This document shows positions 37,491-46,566 of a stretch of 64,000 nt of DNA, piece after piece; the stretch's first letter is position 1, and each line of letters opens with the position of its first letter. The notes below the pieces were generated by a model that saw nothing but the letters and a program-made list of their open reading frames with translations, was not told the origin of the DNA and did no database searches. The translations under genes were made by a program, and so were the position numbers. The stretch is from Cohnella ginsengisoli (GTDB lineage Bacteria; Bacillota; Bacilli; Paenibacillales; Paenibacillaceae): contig NZ_JAPDHZ010000004.1 of the NCBI RefSeq assembly GCF_029525555.1, positions 372,001 through 436,000 of the forward strand, given 5' to 3'.

Positions 37491-39785
37491 TTGCCGAAGC
37501 ATTCGAGGATCTACCGGAACTTTCTGCTCTCCTATCTCGTCATCCTGATCCTGCCAAGCATCGCGGGTTACATGTCCTACCGGACCTCGATCGAAGTCAC
37601 GCAGTCGATCTCGATCGAAAACGGCGTCACCCAGCTGCAGAACGCGCAGCAGCTGCTGGAGCGCAGAATGGCCGAGGTCGAGGGCTTCACCCGGCAGCTG
37701 GCGCTGAACCAGGATCTGTTCGTGCTCATGAACGAGAAAAAGAGCGACGGCGACGTCAATTTGTACAGCATCTGGAACGTGCTGCGGAGCGTCATGGTAT
37801 TCGGCCAAACCAACGACTTCCTGCGGAACTACTACATCTATTTGCGGAACTATAACGTCGTCCTGACGCCGGGCTCCGCTTATTTCCGTCCCGAGCATTA
37901 CTACGAGACCGCGCATTATCAAAATATGACGCTGGACGACTGGCGCAATACGATATTGAACAAGCCCCACAGCCGGGAGATCCTGCCGCTCAGCCCGTTC
38001 GAGGACGGCGACGGCCAGACGTCCGTCATTTCGTATATGCAATCGCTTCCACTGGATAGCTTCAGCGAGGTCTCCCCGGCTACCGTCGTCGTCATCATCG
38101 ACGAGAAGACGATTCAGAGCCTGCTGACGGGACTGAAGGATCGGTACGGCGGCTGGACGTACATCAGCGACCGCGAAGGGAAGACGCTCAGCCGGCAAGG
38201 CATCGAGGAAAAAGAGATACTCGAGCTGAACGGGACGGACGGCTTGCTTGCGGACGAACAGAGCCAATTTTACGGCGACGATCTGGTCATCGCCATTCAG
38301 TCGGACAAGACAGGATGGACGTACCGTGCGGGCATCCCGCGGGCCGTGCTCATGGAAAACGCCAACCATATCAAATTCATCACGTGGACGGTGACGGCCG
38401 TCGCACTGGTCGTCGGACTGCTGGCGGGCATCGTCTTGTCGTACCGGAACAGCGCCCCGATCAACCGGCTGCTCGGCGTTTTTCGCGACCAATTCGGTAA
38501 GGACCAGCCGCCGCTCGGCAATGCCTACGACTTCCTGCACGGGAATGTGGCCAATATGCTGACGAGCAACAAATGGCTGCAAAGCGAGCTTGACCGGCAG
38601 CTCCCGCTCGTGCAGGATGCCTATCTGAAGCGGCTGCTCTCCGGCGAATTCCAGACGCGCGACGAGGCCGAGGCCGCGGCGGACCAAGCCGGTCTCCGGT
38701 TCGGCTTCGCGTCCGGCGCCGTCGGCATTTTGCGCGTCGAAGGCTACGCCGGGCTGGATACGGTCGAGATTCTGAACGAATTGAATGCCGCGCGCCTGCT
38801 CGTCAAGCAAAACTTGCGAGAGCTGTTCCCCGATCTGCAGATGACGGATATGGGCTCGGACCGGGTCGCGGCGCTGTTCGGCTATCTGCCCGAGCAGCCG
38901 GAGGAAGCGGGGGAACGCGAGATCGAGAGCCTGCTGCGGCCGCTCGCCGCCCGCTTGTTCGACGAGTACAAAATTTCCGTCACCGCAGCGTTCGGCGAAA
39001 GCTTCGGCACGGCGCTTGAGGTCAGCCGCTCGTGCGAGCAGGCGCGGGAGACGCTGGAATACGCCGATTACGCCGTCCGAAAGGACATTTTATGGCATCG
39101 CGACATCCGTTCGGATAGCGCGACCTATTATTATCCGCTGGAGACGGAGCTTCGGCTCATCGGCACGATCCGGGCGGGCGAGCGGGAAGAGTCGCGCCGG
39201 ATGGTGGAGGAGCTGCTCGCGCGCAATGCGGAGAGCCGGGAGCTCTCGCCGGACATGAAGCGCCAGCTGATCGGGGAGTTAAAGGGAACGCTGCTCAAAG
39301 TGCTCGACCAGAAGACGTTCCAATCCGCCGAACCGTTCGAATCGGTCAAAAACCGCACGCTGGCGATCCAGGAGACGGATTCGCTGGAGGCGGTCCGCGA
39401 GGAGATCGGACAAATTACCGATACGCTGTGCGGCGTCGTGGCCGCGAAGAAAAACGATTTGCACCACAAAACGGTAGAAGAGATCAAGAAATACATCGCG
39501 CAGAAGTATTCCGACGCCGAGCTCACGCTGTACAAGGTAGCCGAGCAAGTGGAGCGGCCGGAGAAGTACATCTCGCAGCTGTTCAAGGACGTCACCGGAA
39601 CGAATCTGTCCGATTACCTGGAGAAAATCCGCATGGATCATGCGGCCGAGCTGCTGCGGGACCGAAGCGCGACGATCGACGAGATCGCGTACAGGGTCGG
39701 CTACAATAGCTCGCATTCGTTCCGCCGGGCGTTCAAGCGGGTGTCGGGCGTATCGCCGAGCGCATACAGACAGTCTTTTGATTGA
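37491..39785 (+). CDS. Membrane-bound AraC-type sensor-regulator of the sugar transporter
   Basis: A 764-residue one-component regulator. A first membrane helix (about residues 8-28, FLLSYLVILILPSIAGYMSY), an extracellular sensing region of about 270 residues (Cache-like), a second helix (about 295-318), a cytoplasmic linker and a C-terminal AraC DNA-binding domain (LTLYKVAEQVERPEKYISQLF and IDEIAYRVGYNSSHSFRRAFKR). Such genes in Paenibacillus lie before LplB/YtcP/LipO-type transport genes, as here, and presumably activate them on an extracellular saccharide. The TTG at 37491 has AAAAGGGG seven bases upstream; an in-frame ATG at 37458 falls at the apparent -10 region and is unlikely to be translated. 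Confidence 0.9.
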   Translation: MPKHSRIYRNFLLSYLVILILPSIAGYMSYRTSIEVTQSISIENGVTQLQNAQQLLERRMAEVEGFTRQLALNQDLFVLMNEKKSDGDVNLYSIWNVLRSVMVFGQTNDFLRNYYIYLRNYNVVLTPGSAYFRPEHYYETAHYQNMTLDDWRNTILNKPHSREILPLSPFEDGDGQTSVISYMQSLPLDSFSEVSPATVVVIIDEKTIQSLLTGLKDRYGGWTYISDREGKTLSRQGIEEKEILELNGTDGLLADEQSQFYGDDLVIAIQSDKTGWTYRAGIPRAVLMENANHIKFITWTVTAVALVVGLLAGIVLSYRNSAPINRLLGVFRDQFGKDQPPLGNAYDFLHGNVANMLTSNKWLQSELDRQLPLVQDAYLKRLLSGEFQTRDEAEAAADQAGLRFGFASGAVGILRVEGYAGLDTVEILNELNAARLLVKQNLRELFPDLQMTDMGSDRVAALFGYLPEQPEEAGEREIESLLRPLAARLFDEYKISVTAAFGESFGTALEVSRSCEQARETLEYADYAVRKDILWHRDIRSDSATYYYPLETELRLIGTIRAGEREESRRMVEELLARNAESRELSPDMKRQLIGELKGTLLKVLDQKTFQSAEPFESVKNRTLAIQETDSLEAVREEIGQITDTLCGVVAAKKNDLHHKTVEEIKKYIAQKYSDAELTLYKVAEQVERPEKYISQLFKDVTGTNLSDYLEKIRMDHAAELLRDRSATIDEIAYRVGYNSSHSFRRAFKRVSGVSPSAYRQSFD

Positions 39786-39803
39786 TTTTGCTTTTCCGAA
39801 ATG

Positions 39804-39835
39804 ACCGTCAGGGGGGAATCCCCTGGCGGTTTTTT
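39804..39835 (+). terminator. Intrinsic terminator after the membrane regulator gene
   Basis: ACCGTCAGGGG and CCCCTGGCGGT form a stem with one wobble, followed by six Ts. Confidence 0.8.
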
Positions 39836-40322
39836 GCGCTGTGCGCATCATGGGAGGCGAAAATGGACCGCGTAGGCGGACGTAAAGCCGCTATTGGGGG
39901 GAAGACGATTGATGATCGGAGCGTTGCGCACTTCGGAGCCGCTTATTCAGTATTTAAGGCTTGCAAAACGGGCTTCGAACGATAAAAACGGACGCTGAGT
40001 CCGCTTGCAGGCTCAAAGGCGGCTGCAGCGTAAAATAACGGCGCCGGTGTCCGAAACGAAAATCAGGTGCCCGATTGGCTTCGTCCCGGCCCTTGGCGCC
40101 GCCCGCCCGACCGTACCTGTTTCCCGATGGCCCGTCCGCGCGTCAGATCAGGGAAAATGGGCCGTTCTAGGGCGAATCGGCTCCCCGAAATCGGGTTTTT
40201 GGTACGCCGAAATCCCGATTTGTACCTTCCGAACAGCGATTTGATTGCGCTATCATCGGACCTGTAGAAAGCGCTGCCACGCTAAATCGGCGCTAGGGAA
40301 CGATAGGAGGGGATCGTCGAAG
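39836..40322. other. Long intergenic region before the ABC permease genes
   Basis: About 490 bases with no convincing gene. It holds two similar small elements, CCGAAATCGGGTTTTT (about 40185-40200) and CCGAAATCCCGATTT (about 40207-40221), a weak promoter (TTGATT 40241-40246, TAGAAA 40265-40270) and a cre-like site. The length suggests an upstream activation region for the AraC-type regulator. Confidence 0.5.
40266..40279 (+). promoter_or_regulatory. Candidate CcpA (cre) operator before the ABC permease genes
   Basis: AGAAAGCGCTGCCA fits the cre consensus TGWAANCGNTNWCA at all but two defined positions. It overlaps the weak -10 and lies 44 bases before the start codon, so binding would block transcription. 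Confidence 0.45.
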
Positions 40323-41300
40323 ATGGATGGAGAAATCGCATGGGAAGGCAACGCGCAGCCGCAGCCGATCCGCAAGCGGATGAAAAGGAGCCGGACGCTC
40401 GAAGCCAGGAAAAGCTTCAAGAAACATTGGCAGCTGTACCTGGTCGTCCTGCCGCCGCTTTTGTTCTTTCTGATTTTCAAGTATTACCCGATGGCGAACG
40501 CCGTGCTCGCCTTCAAAGATTACAACGTTATTAAAGGCATCTGGGGAAGTCCCTGGGTGGGGATGCGGAACTTTAAGCTCTTTTTCGACAACCCGATCTT
40601 CTGGGACCTGATCCGCAATACGATCCTGCTGAGCGGCTACCTGCTGCTGGCGGGCTTTCCGATCCCGATCCTGCTCGCGCTCATGCTCAACGAGATCCGC
40701 AGCGGGCGATTCAAGCGCATCGTGCAGCTCGTGACCTTCGCGCCTTACTTTATCTCGACGGTCGTCATGGTGTCGATCATCATGCTGTTCCTGGCGCCGA
40801 GGCTCGGCTTCGCCAACGTCGCCTTGAACCACCTGGGCTTCGATTCGATCAACTTCCTCGGCGAGCCCGGCATGTTCCGCTCGATCTACGTCTGGTCCGA
40901 CATCTGGCAGACGGCCGGCTACTCGGCGGTCATCTACCTGGCGGCGCTGGCGGGTATCGACCCGACGCTGTACGAGGCGGCCAAAGTAGACGGCGCATCC
41001 CGGTTCCAGAAGATCGTTCATGTCGACCTGCCGGGCATCCTGCCCACGATCGTCGTCATTCTGATCCTGAACGTCGGCAACGTCATGGCGATCGGCTTCG
41101 AAAAGGTGTACCTGCTTCAAAACCCGCTGAACCAGTCGACCTCGGAAATCATCGCGACCTATGTCTACAGCATCGGCCTGCTGAACGCCAACTACAGCTT
41201 CGCTACCGCGGTCGGACTATTCAACTCGGTCATTAATCTGGTCCTGCTGCTCCTGGTCAACGGCATCGCCAAGCGCCTGACGAACAGCAGCATCTGGTAG
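40323..41300 (+). CDS. ABC sugar permease, LplB type
   Basis: A 325-residue inner-membrane permease with six helices (first LYLVVLPPLLFFLIFKYYP). The EAA loop EAAKVDGASRFQKIVHVDLPG contacts the ATPase. It forms a heterodimer with the next permease to import an oligosaccharide delivered by the lipoprotein encoded downstream. No ATPase gene lies here; in Bacillus and Paenibacillus a shared MsmX/UgpC-type ATPase supplies several such importers. The ATG at 40323 follows AGGAGGGG. It is the first gene of a three- to five-gene operon. Confidence 0.92.
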   Translation: MDGEIAWEGNAQPQPIRKRMKRSRTLEARKSFKKHWQLYLVVLPPLLFFLIFKYYPMANAVLAFKDYNVIKGIWGSPWVGMRNFKLFFDNPIFWDLIRNTILLSGYLLLAGFPIPILLALMLNEIRSGRFKRIVQLVTFAPYFISTVVMVSIIMLFLAPRLGFANVALNHLGFDSINFLGEPGMFRSIYVWSDIWQTAGYSAVIYLAALAGIDPTLYEAAKVDGASRFQKIVHVDLPGILPTIVVILILNVGNVMAIGFEKVYLLQNPLNQSTSEIIATYVYSIGLLNANYSFATAVGLFNSVINLVLLLLVNGIAKRLTNSSIW

Positions 41301-41315
41301 AAAGGAGATTCGAAC

Positions 41316-42224
41316 ATGCAAGCACAAGCCGCAACCAAGCGAACGGCCATCCGGGAATCGACCGGCGACCGTCTGTTCATGGCCGTCGTCTATACGATCC
41401 TCACGATCGTCCTGATCGCCGTCCTGTATCCGCTCATTTACATCCTCAGCAGCTCGATCAGCAGCCCCGCCGCCGTCACGTCCGGACGCGTCTTCCTGTG
41501 GCCGGTGGACATTTCCTTCAAAGGCTTCGAGACGCTGTTCAACACGCCCGCCATCTTGACCGGGTACGGCAATTCGATCTTCTATACGGCGGCCGGCACG
41601 CTGATCAGCGTCGCGCTGACGGTGATGATCGCCTACCCGCTGTCGCGCAAAACGTTTTTCGGACGCAACGCCCTCATGATGATCGTCACCTTCACGATGA
41701 TTTTCAGCGGCGGCCTGATTCCGACCTACATGGTTGTCAAGTCGCTCCATCTGATCGATACAAGGTGGGCGCTGCTCATCCCGAACGCGATCTGGGTGTG
41801 GCAGGTCATCATCGCCCGCACGTTTTTTCAAGCTTCGATACCCGATGAACTCGCCGAGGCCGCCGAGATCGACGGCTGCAGCGACTTGCGCTTCATGCGC
41901 AGCGTCGTCATCCCGCTCTCCAAGCCGATTCTCGCCGTGCTGGTGCTCATGTACGCCGTCGGTCAGTGGAATGCTTACTTCGACGCGCTGATCTACCTGA
42001 AGTCCGCGAACCTGTTCCCGCTGCAGCTCGTGCTGCGCAGCATCATCATCCAGAACAACAGCTCCGGCATGATGGACGCGATGAAAATGGTCGAGCGGCA
42101 GCAGCTGTCCGAGCTGCTCAAGTATTCGCTTATCGTGGTGGCGACGCTGCCCGTGCTCATTATTTATCCGTTCGTGCAACGGTATTTCGTGCAAGGCATG
42201 CTGGTCGGCTCCGTGAAGGGATAA
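41316..42224 (+). CDS. ABC sugar permease, YtcP type
   Basis: The 302-residue second permease of the importer has six membrane helices and the EAA loop DELAEAAEIDGCSDLRFMRS followed by VVIPLSKPILAVL. The ending FVQRYFVQGMLVGSVKG is characteristic of the YtcP group. The ATG at 41316 follows AAAGGAG and lies 15 bases after the first permease gene, so the two are co-transcribed and probably coupled. Confidence 0.93.
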   Translation: MQAQAATKRTAIRESTGDRLFMAVVYTILTIVLIAVLYPLIYILSSSISSPAAVTSGRVFLWPVDISFKGFETLFNTPAILTGYGNSIFYTAAGTLISVALTVMIAYPLSRKTFFGRNALMMIVTFTMIFSGGLIPTYMVVKSLHLIDTRWALLIPNAIWVWQVIIARTFFQASIPDELAEAAEIDGCSDLRFMRSVVIPLSKPILAVLVLMYAVGQWNAYFDALIYLKSANLFPLQLVLRSIIIQNNSSGMMDAMKMVERQQLSELLKYSLIVVATLPVLIIYPFVQRYFVQGMLVGSVKG

Positions 42225-42318
42225 CGCCGTCCGGCGGCGAATGTGAGAGGGGGGATGCGTATGTAGCACGCTGCCGCAAACTTAGCCTGCAACTATCCAA
42301 GAAAAGGGAGCGACCCAA

Positions 42319-43998
42319 TTGAAAAAGAGAATCGTAAGTCTGCTGGCGATCGTCATCGCCCTCAGCATGGCACTGGCGGCCTGCGCCAAAAACGAAAATT
42401 CGCCCGCCTCGCCGAGCGGCGCCTCATCTTCTTCCGCCGCCGCATCGGGAAGCGCTTCGGCGTCCGCCGCGCCGGTTCCGATCAAAGTATTTTCGATCCA
42501 GGAGTCCGGCATCGACCTGACCACGAACAAATTTTCCAAGTTTATCGAGGATAAATTCAATATCAAGTTCGACTGGCAGCTCAATCCGTCCGACGGCGCG
42601 AAGGAAAAACGCCAGATCTCGCTCGCGAGCGGCGACTATCCGGACGCCTACATCCTGCCTTCCTACATCGATCATTTCTCGCAGGCCGATCTGCTTAAGT
42701 ACGGCAAGCAGGGCGTCATCGTCCCGTTGAACGACCTCATCGACCAATACGGCCCGAACATCAAGGCGGCGATGGAAGCGCATCCCGACCTGAAGCAATA
42801 CATTACGGCGCCGGACGGCAACATCTACGGCCTCGTCTCCTACACGCAATGCTTCCACTGCTCGTATCCGAACAAGATGTGGGTCAACACCAAGTGGATG
42901 AAGCAGCTCGGCATCCAGCCTCCGAAGACGACCGAAGAGTTCAAGGCGATGCTCGAAGCGTTCAAGACGAAGGATCCGAACGGCAACGGCAAGCAGGACG
43001 AAGTGCCGCTGAGCGGCTCGATCGAAGACTTCGGCGTCCGCGTCGTGCCCTATCTGATGAACGGCTTCGTCTATGACGACGACCGCAATTACCTGAACCT
43101 GAAGGACGGCAAAGTCGTCTCCGCGGCCATCACGCCGGAGTGGAAGGAAGGCCTCGCTTATATCAAGTCGCTCTACGACGAGAAGCTGATCGATCCGGGC
43201 GCGTTCACGCAAAACGCCGAAGCGTTCAAGAAGATCGGCGAAAACGGCGACGCGCAAATTCTCGGCGCCGGCGCGGGCATGCACCCCGCCATTTTCGTCA
43301 ACATCGACAAAGGCAACCGCTTCTCCGCCGACTACGACGCATTGCCTCCGCTGACCGGTCCGCACGGCTCGCTGGCGACGCATGACGGCGGCGGCGTCGA
43401 CCCGGGCGCCAAGTTCGTCATCACGAACAAGGCCAGCAAGGAAGCGCAAGTCGCGTTGATCAAAATGGTCGACTATATGTTCACGCCGGAAGGCCAGACG
43501 AACGGCGCATCCGGCATGGAAGGCATCGATTGGGAGAAGCCGGGTCCGGACGACGTGGCCCTGGACGAGAGCATCAAAGCGCAGTTCAAGCCGATTCCGG
43601 CGACCGAAGGCGAAGCGCCTCGCAATGCGGGCTGGAGCGGCGTCGCCCACTTCTACCAACCGAAGGAATACCGCGACAGCTTCGTCTCTGCGACGGACAT
43701 CTACGATTCGGCCGGCTATGAGCGCAGACTGTACCAAGCGACCCTCGAGTATCAAGGCCACGAGCCGAAGGAGCTGTTCCCGCTCTGGTCGCTGTGGATC
43801 GATCCGTCGCTGACCGACGAAGCCAGCATCCTGCAAACGAACCTGAAGAACTACATCGAGCGCAGCGAGCTTCAATTCATCACGGGCAATCTCGACCTGA
43901 ACAAGGACTGGGACAGCTACGTGAAGGGCCTGAAGGACCTGAAACTGGATCGTTACCTGGAAATCCTGCAGCAAGCGTACGACAAGGCCGCGAAGTAA
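42319..43998 (+). CDS. Extracellular solute-binding lipoprotein of the sugar importer
   Basis: A 559-residue lipoprotein. The signal peptide (MKKRIVSLLAIVIALSMALA) ends in the lipobox LAAC with acylated Cys22. A Ser/Ala-rich spacer to about residue 55 leads to a two-lobed family 1 binding fold of large (LipO) size. It should capture an oligosaccharide outside the cell and hand it to the two permeases. TTG at 42319 follows AAGGGAGCG. A GC-rich hairpin after the stop may set its level above that of downstream genes. The ligand is not predictable, but the adjacent glycosidases suggest a fucosylated or galactosylated saccharide. Confidence 0.92.
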   Translation: MKKRIVSLLAIVIALSMALAACAKNENSPASPSGASSSSAAASGSASASAAPVPIKVFSIQESGIDLTTNKFSKFIEDKFNIKFDWQLNPSDGAKEKRQISLASGDYPDAYILPSYIDHFSQADLLKYGKQGVIVPLNDLIDQYGPNIKAAMEAHPDLKQYITAPDGNIYGLVSYTQCFHCSYPNKMWVNTKWMKQLGIQPPKTTEEFKAMLEAFKTKDPNGNGKQDEVPLSGSIEDFGVRVVPYLMNGFVYDDDRNYLNLKDGKVVSAAITPEWKEGLAYIKSLYDEKLIDPGAFTQNAEAFKKIGENGDAQILGAGAGMHPAIFVNIDKGNRFSADYDALPPLTGPHGSLATHDGGGVDPGAKFVITNKASKEAQVALIKMVDYMFTPEGQTNGASGMEGIDWEKPGPDDVALDESIKAQFKPIPATEGEAPRNAGWSGVAHFYQPKEYRDSFVSATDIYDSAGYERRLYQATLEYQGHEPKELFPLWSLWIDPSLTDEASILQTNLKNYIERSELQFITGNLDLNKDWDSYVKGLKDLKLDRYLEILQQAYDKAAK

Positions 43999-44030
43999 GC
44001 ACGAACCGGCCGGCATAGAATCGCGCAGCA

Positions 44031-44062
44031 CAGGCCTTCTGGCCGCAAAGCCGGAAGGCCTG
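44031..44062 (+). promoter_or_regulatory. GC-rich hairpin between the lipoprotein gene and the GH95-like gene
   Basis: CAGGCCTTC (44031-44039) pairs perfectly with GAAGGCCTG (44054-44062), and an inner GGC/GCC pairing is possible. There is no T run, so it is more likely an mRNA-stabilising or partial-attenuation hairpin than a full terminator. Confidence 0.5.
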
Positions 44063-44152
44063 GCTCGTCATGCCCGAAAAAGGAATTCGAGGGGGAGGCG
44101 GGCTTGTGAAACCGCGTAGGCAACGCATCCAACGTACAATGGAGGACAACGC

Positions 44153-46561
44153 TTGAACGTCATGGAACGGGCAGCCGCCCACGGCATCCGCTACGACCGT
44201 CCGGCCGCTACCTTCTTCGAAGGGGCGCTGCTCGGCAACGGCAAGCTCGGCGCCGTCGTCACGACCCGGCCCGACGCGATCGTCATTCACTTCGGACATA
44301 ACAACGTATGGGACATCCGCATCGCGGAAAACAACAAAGAAATGATCGGCACCTTCGAGAGCCTGTTCGCGAGGCTCAAGGAGATTCCCGCGCATTACGG
44401 CTCGCTTTCCGAAGACCCCTGGTATCGAGAATACGTGGAGATGGCGGCCGAAAATTACGCCAGGCCGTATCCGCGACCGATGCCCTGCGGCTCGCTCTTG
44501 CTCGGCTTCGACCGGCGGCGGGTCGAGGTGCTCGGCCACACGCTCCGCATACACGACGGCATGTGCGAGATCGATTTGCTCGCGGACGGCAAGCAAGTGC
44601 AGCTTTTGACGTTCGTCGAGCAAGATTCGGACGCGCTGCGAGTGGCGCTCAGGACGGATGGCGGACCGGAAGACGTACCGATCGCGTTCAACCGCGTCAA
44701 GCTGATCGCCGATCCGGAGACGCCGCAAGAGCTGCCTGCCCCGGAGCCCTATATCGATGCACGGCGGGGGCTGATGGCCTTTCGCCAGCGTTTGCCCGCC
44801 GCGGTCGGCGGGGAGCCGGAAGATGCCGGAGCAGCAAACGACCGCGCCTTCCGCCTGACGGCGACGTTCGAACCGGCGGCCGCCCTGCAGGCAGGCGTTT
44901 CCTCCTGGGAAGGGCTACTGAACCCGGTACAGGCGGAAGGCAGGTTCGAGGTGCGCGTCGCGCTCGACGAGGGACTCGACGCCGACGTGCCGGAGGCGGA
45001 TGCGGCGCAGCAGGATGGCGAAGCCGAATTTGCAAGCGCATTCGCGAAGTCGGCTGACTGCTGGTCGCGCTATTGGTCGCGCTCCGGCGTGGCGCTCGGC
45101 GACGCTTTTCTCGAGCGGGTCTGGTACCGCAATTTGTACTTTTTCAACTGTGCCGTCTCGCCGGACGCGATCTGTCCGGGCTTGTTCGCCAACTGGAGCT
45201 ACGGCAAGATCGGCTCCGAATGGCATGGCGATTACCACATGAACTACAACACGCAGCAGCCGTTCTGGCTTGCATTTTCGAGCAACCACGTCGACAAGCA
45301 TCTTGCCTACGTGGACATGGTCGAACGGATCGGGCCGGTCAGCCGCAAATGGGCGCGCGAGTATTACGGCCTGCGGGGCGCTTATTACCCGCACTCCGCT
45401 TACCCGGTAGAGATGACAATGATGCCTTATCCCGTCCCGCATTGGGGCTGGGAGATTTGCGAGACGCCATGGACCGTGCAGAGCCTGTGGTGGCATTACC
45501 TGTATACGATGGATCTCGAATTTCTCGCCGGACGCGCGTTCGGCCCGATCCGCGACGCCGTGCTGTTCATGGTCGACTATATTAAACGGCCGGACGCGAG
45601 GGGCGAAGCTTGGGGCGACGACCGCTATCACGTTTATCCGACCGTCGCGCCGGAGCTGTACGAGCTGACGCCGGGCTTTCGTTTGAACCGGGATTGCATC
45701 GTCGACCTGACGTTGACGAAGTTCTTGTTCCGCGCTTTCGGGAAAGCTTGCGCGGCGCTCGGGCGGACGGAGGAGGAGGCGGAGCTGCTCGCGGAGGTAG
45801 AGGAGGTGCTGGGTCATTTTCCGGACTATCCGACCGCCCGATCGGCACGCGGCTCCGTGTTCGTCTCGGTGCCGGGAGAAGATCCGGAGGTCGTCTACAA
45901 CGTGCCGAACGGCGTCGCTACGGTATTTCCGGGCGAGGACCACGGCTTGCATTCGCCGCCGGACGAATATGCGATCGCGGCGAACAGCTACCTCAACCAT
46001 CGCAACGAGGGCGGCAACGATCTGGTGTTTTACGCGATGGCCGGCGCTCGCCTGGGCATGCTCGATCTCGAACGGTTCAAACGTCAGATCGATTACTGCC
46101 TGCTGCCGAACGGTACCTGCACCGACAAGCTGCTCGAGGCAGGCGGCCGCTATTCGGATACGACGCCGTTCGATTATATGGGGCAAATGGGCATCTGGTT
46201 CGAAAACTTCGCGCTTCCGGCCGTCATTAACGAATGTCTGCTGCAGAGCTACAACGGCATTTTGCGGCTGTTCCCCAACTGGCCCAAGCACCTGCCGGCT
46301 TCGTTCGCCACGCTGCGGGCCGCCGGCGGCTTCCTCGTAAGCGCTTCCTTCGAAAGCGGCAGCGTACAATGGGTCGAGCTGGTCAGCGAGGCGGGCGCTC
46401 CCCTCCAGATCTACAATCCGTGGCCGGGCGATGCGACCGTTCTGCGGGACGGTGCCGAGGAGACGGCATCCGGCGCGCTGCTGGCGCTCGATGTGCCGGC
46501 GGGCACGTCGATTCGGCTGACGCCGGTTAAAGATGGACGCTATCATTCAACAAGGAGCTGA
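44153..46561 (+). CDS. GH95-like glycoside hydrolase, divergent
   Basis: An 802-residue protein with no signal peptide, so probably cytoplasmic. It has the three-part GH95 layout: an N-terminal beta domain (FFEGALLGNGKLGAVVTTRP), an (alpha/alpha)6 barrel with HGDYHMNYNTQQPFWL in the place of the fucosidase asparagine motif, and a C-terminal sheet with INECLLQSYNGILRLFPNWP. The barrel motif differs clearly from the true GH95 enzyme at 35.1 kb, so the sugar cleaved may not be fucose. TTG at 44153 has GGAGG seven bases upstream; an ATG at 44162 is possible. It probably trims saccharides brought in by the importer just upstream. Confidence 0.8.
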   Translation: MNVMERAAAHGIRYDRPAATFFEGALLGNGKLGAVVTTRPDAIVIHFGHNNVWDIRIAENNKEMIGTFESLFARLKEIPAHYGSLSEDPWYREYVEMAAENYARPYPRPMPCGSLLLGFDRRRVEVLGHTLRIHDGMCEIDLLADGKQVQLLTFVEQDSDALRVALRTDGGPEDVPIAFNRVKLIADPETPQELPAPEPYIDARRGLMAFRQRLPAAVGGEPEDAGAANDRAFRLTATFEPAAALQAGVSSWEGLLNPVQAEGRFEVRVALDEGLDADVPEADAAQQDGEAEFASAFAKSADCWSRYWSRSGVALGDAFLERVWYRNLYFFNCAVSPDAICPGLFANWSYGKIGSEWHGDYHMNYNTQQPFWLAFSSNHVDKHLAYVDMVERIGPVSRKWAREYYGLRGAYYPHSAYPVEMTMMPYPVPHWGWEICETPWTVQSLWWHYLYTMDLEFLAGRAFGPIRDAVLFMVDYIKRPDARGEAWGDDRYHVYPTVAPELYELTPGFRLNRDCIVDLTLTKFLFRAFGKACAALGRTEEEAELLAEVEEVLGHFPDYPTARSARGSVFVSVPGEDPEVVYNVPNGVATVFPGEDHGLHSPPDEYAIAANSYLNHRNEGGNDLVFYAMAGARLGMLDLERFKRQIDYCLLPNGTCTDKLLEAGGRYSDTTPFDYMGQMGIWFENFALPAVINECLLQSYNGILRLFPNWPKHLPASFATLRAAGGFLVSASFESGSVQWVELVSEAGAPLQIYNPWPGDATVLRDGAEETASGALLALDVPAGTSIRLTPVKDGRYHSTRS

Positions 46562-46566
46562 TCGGT

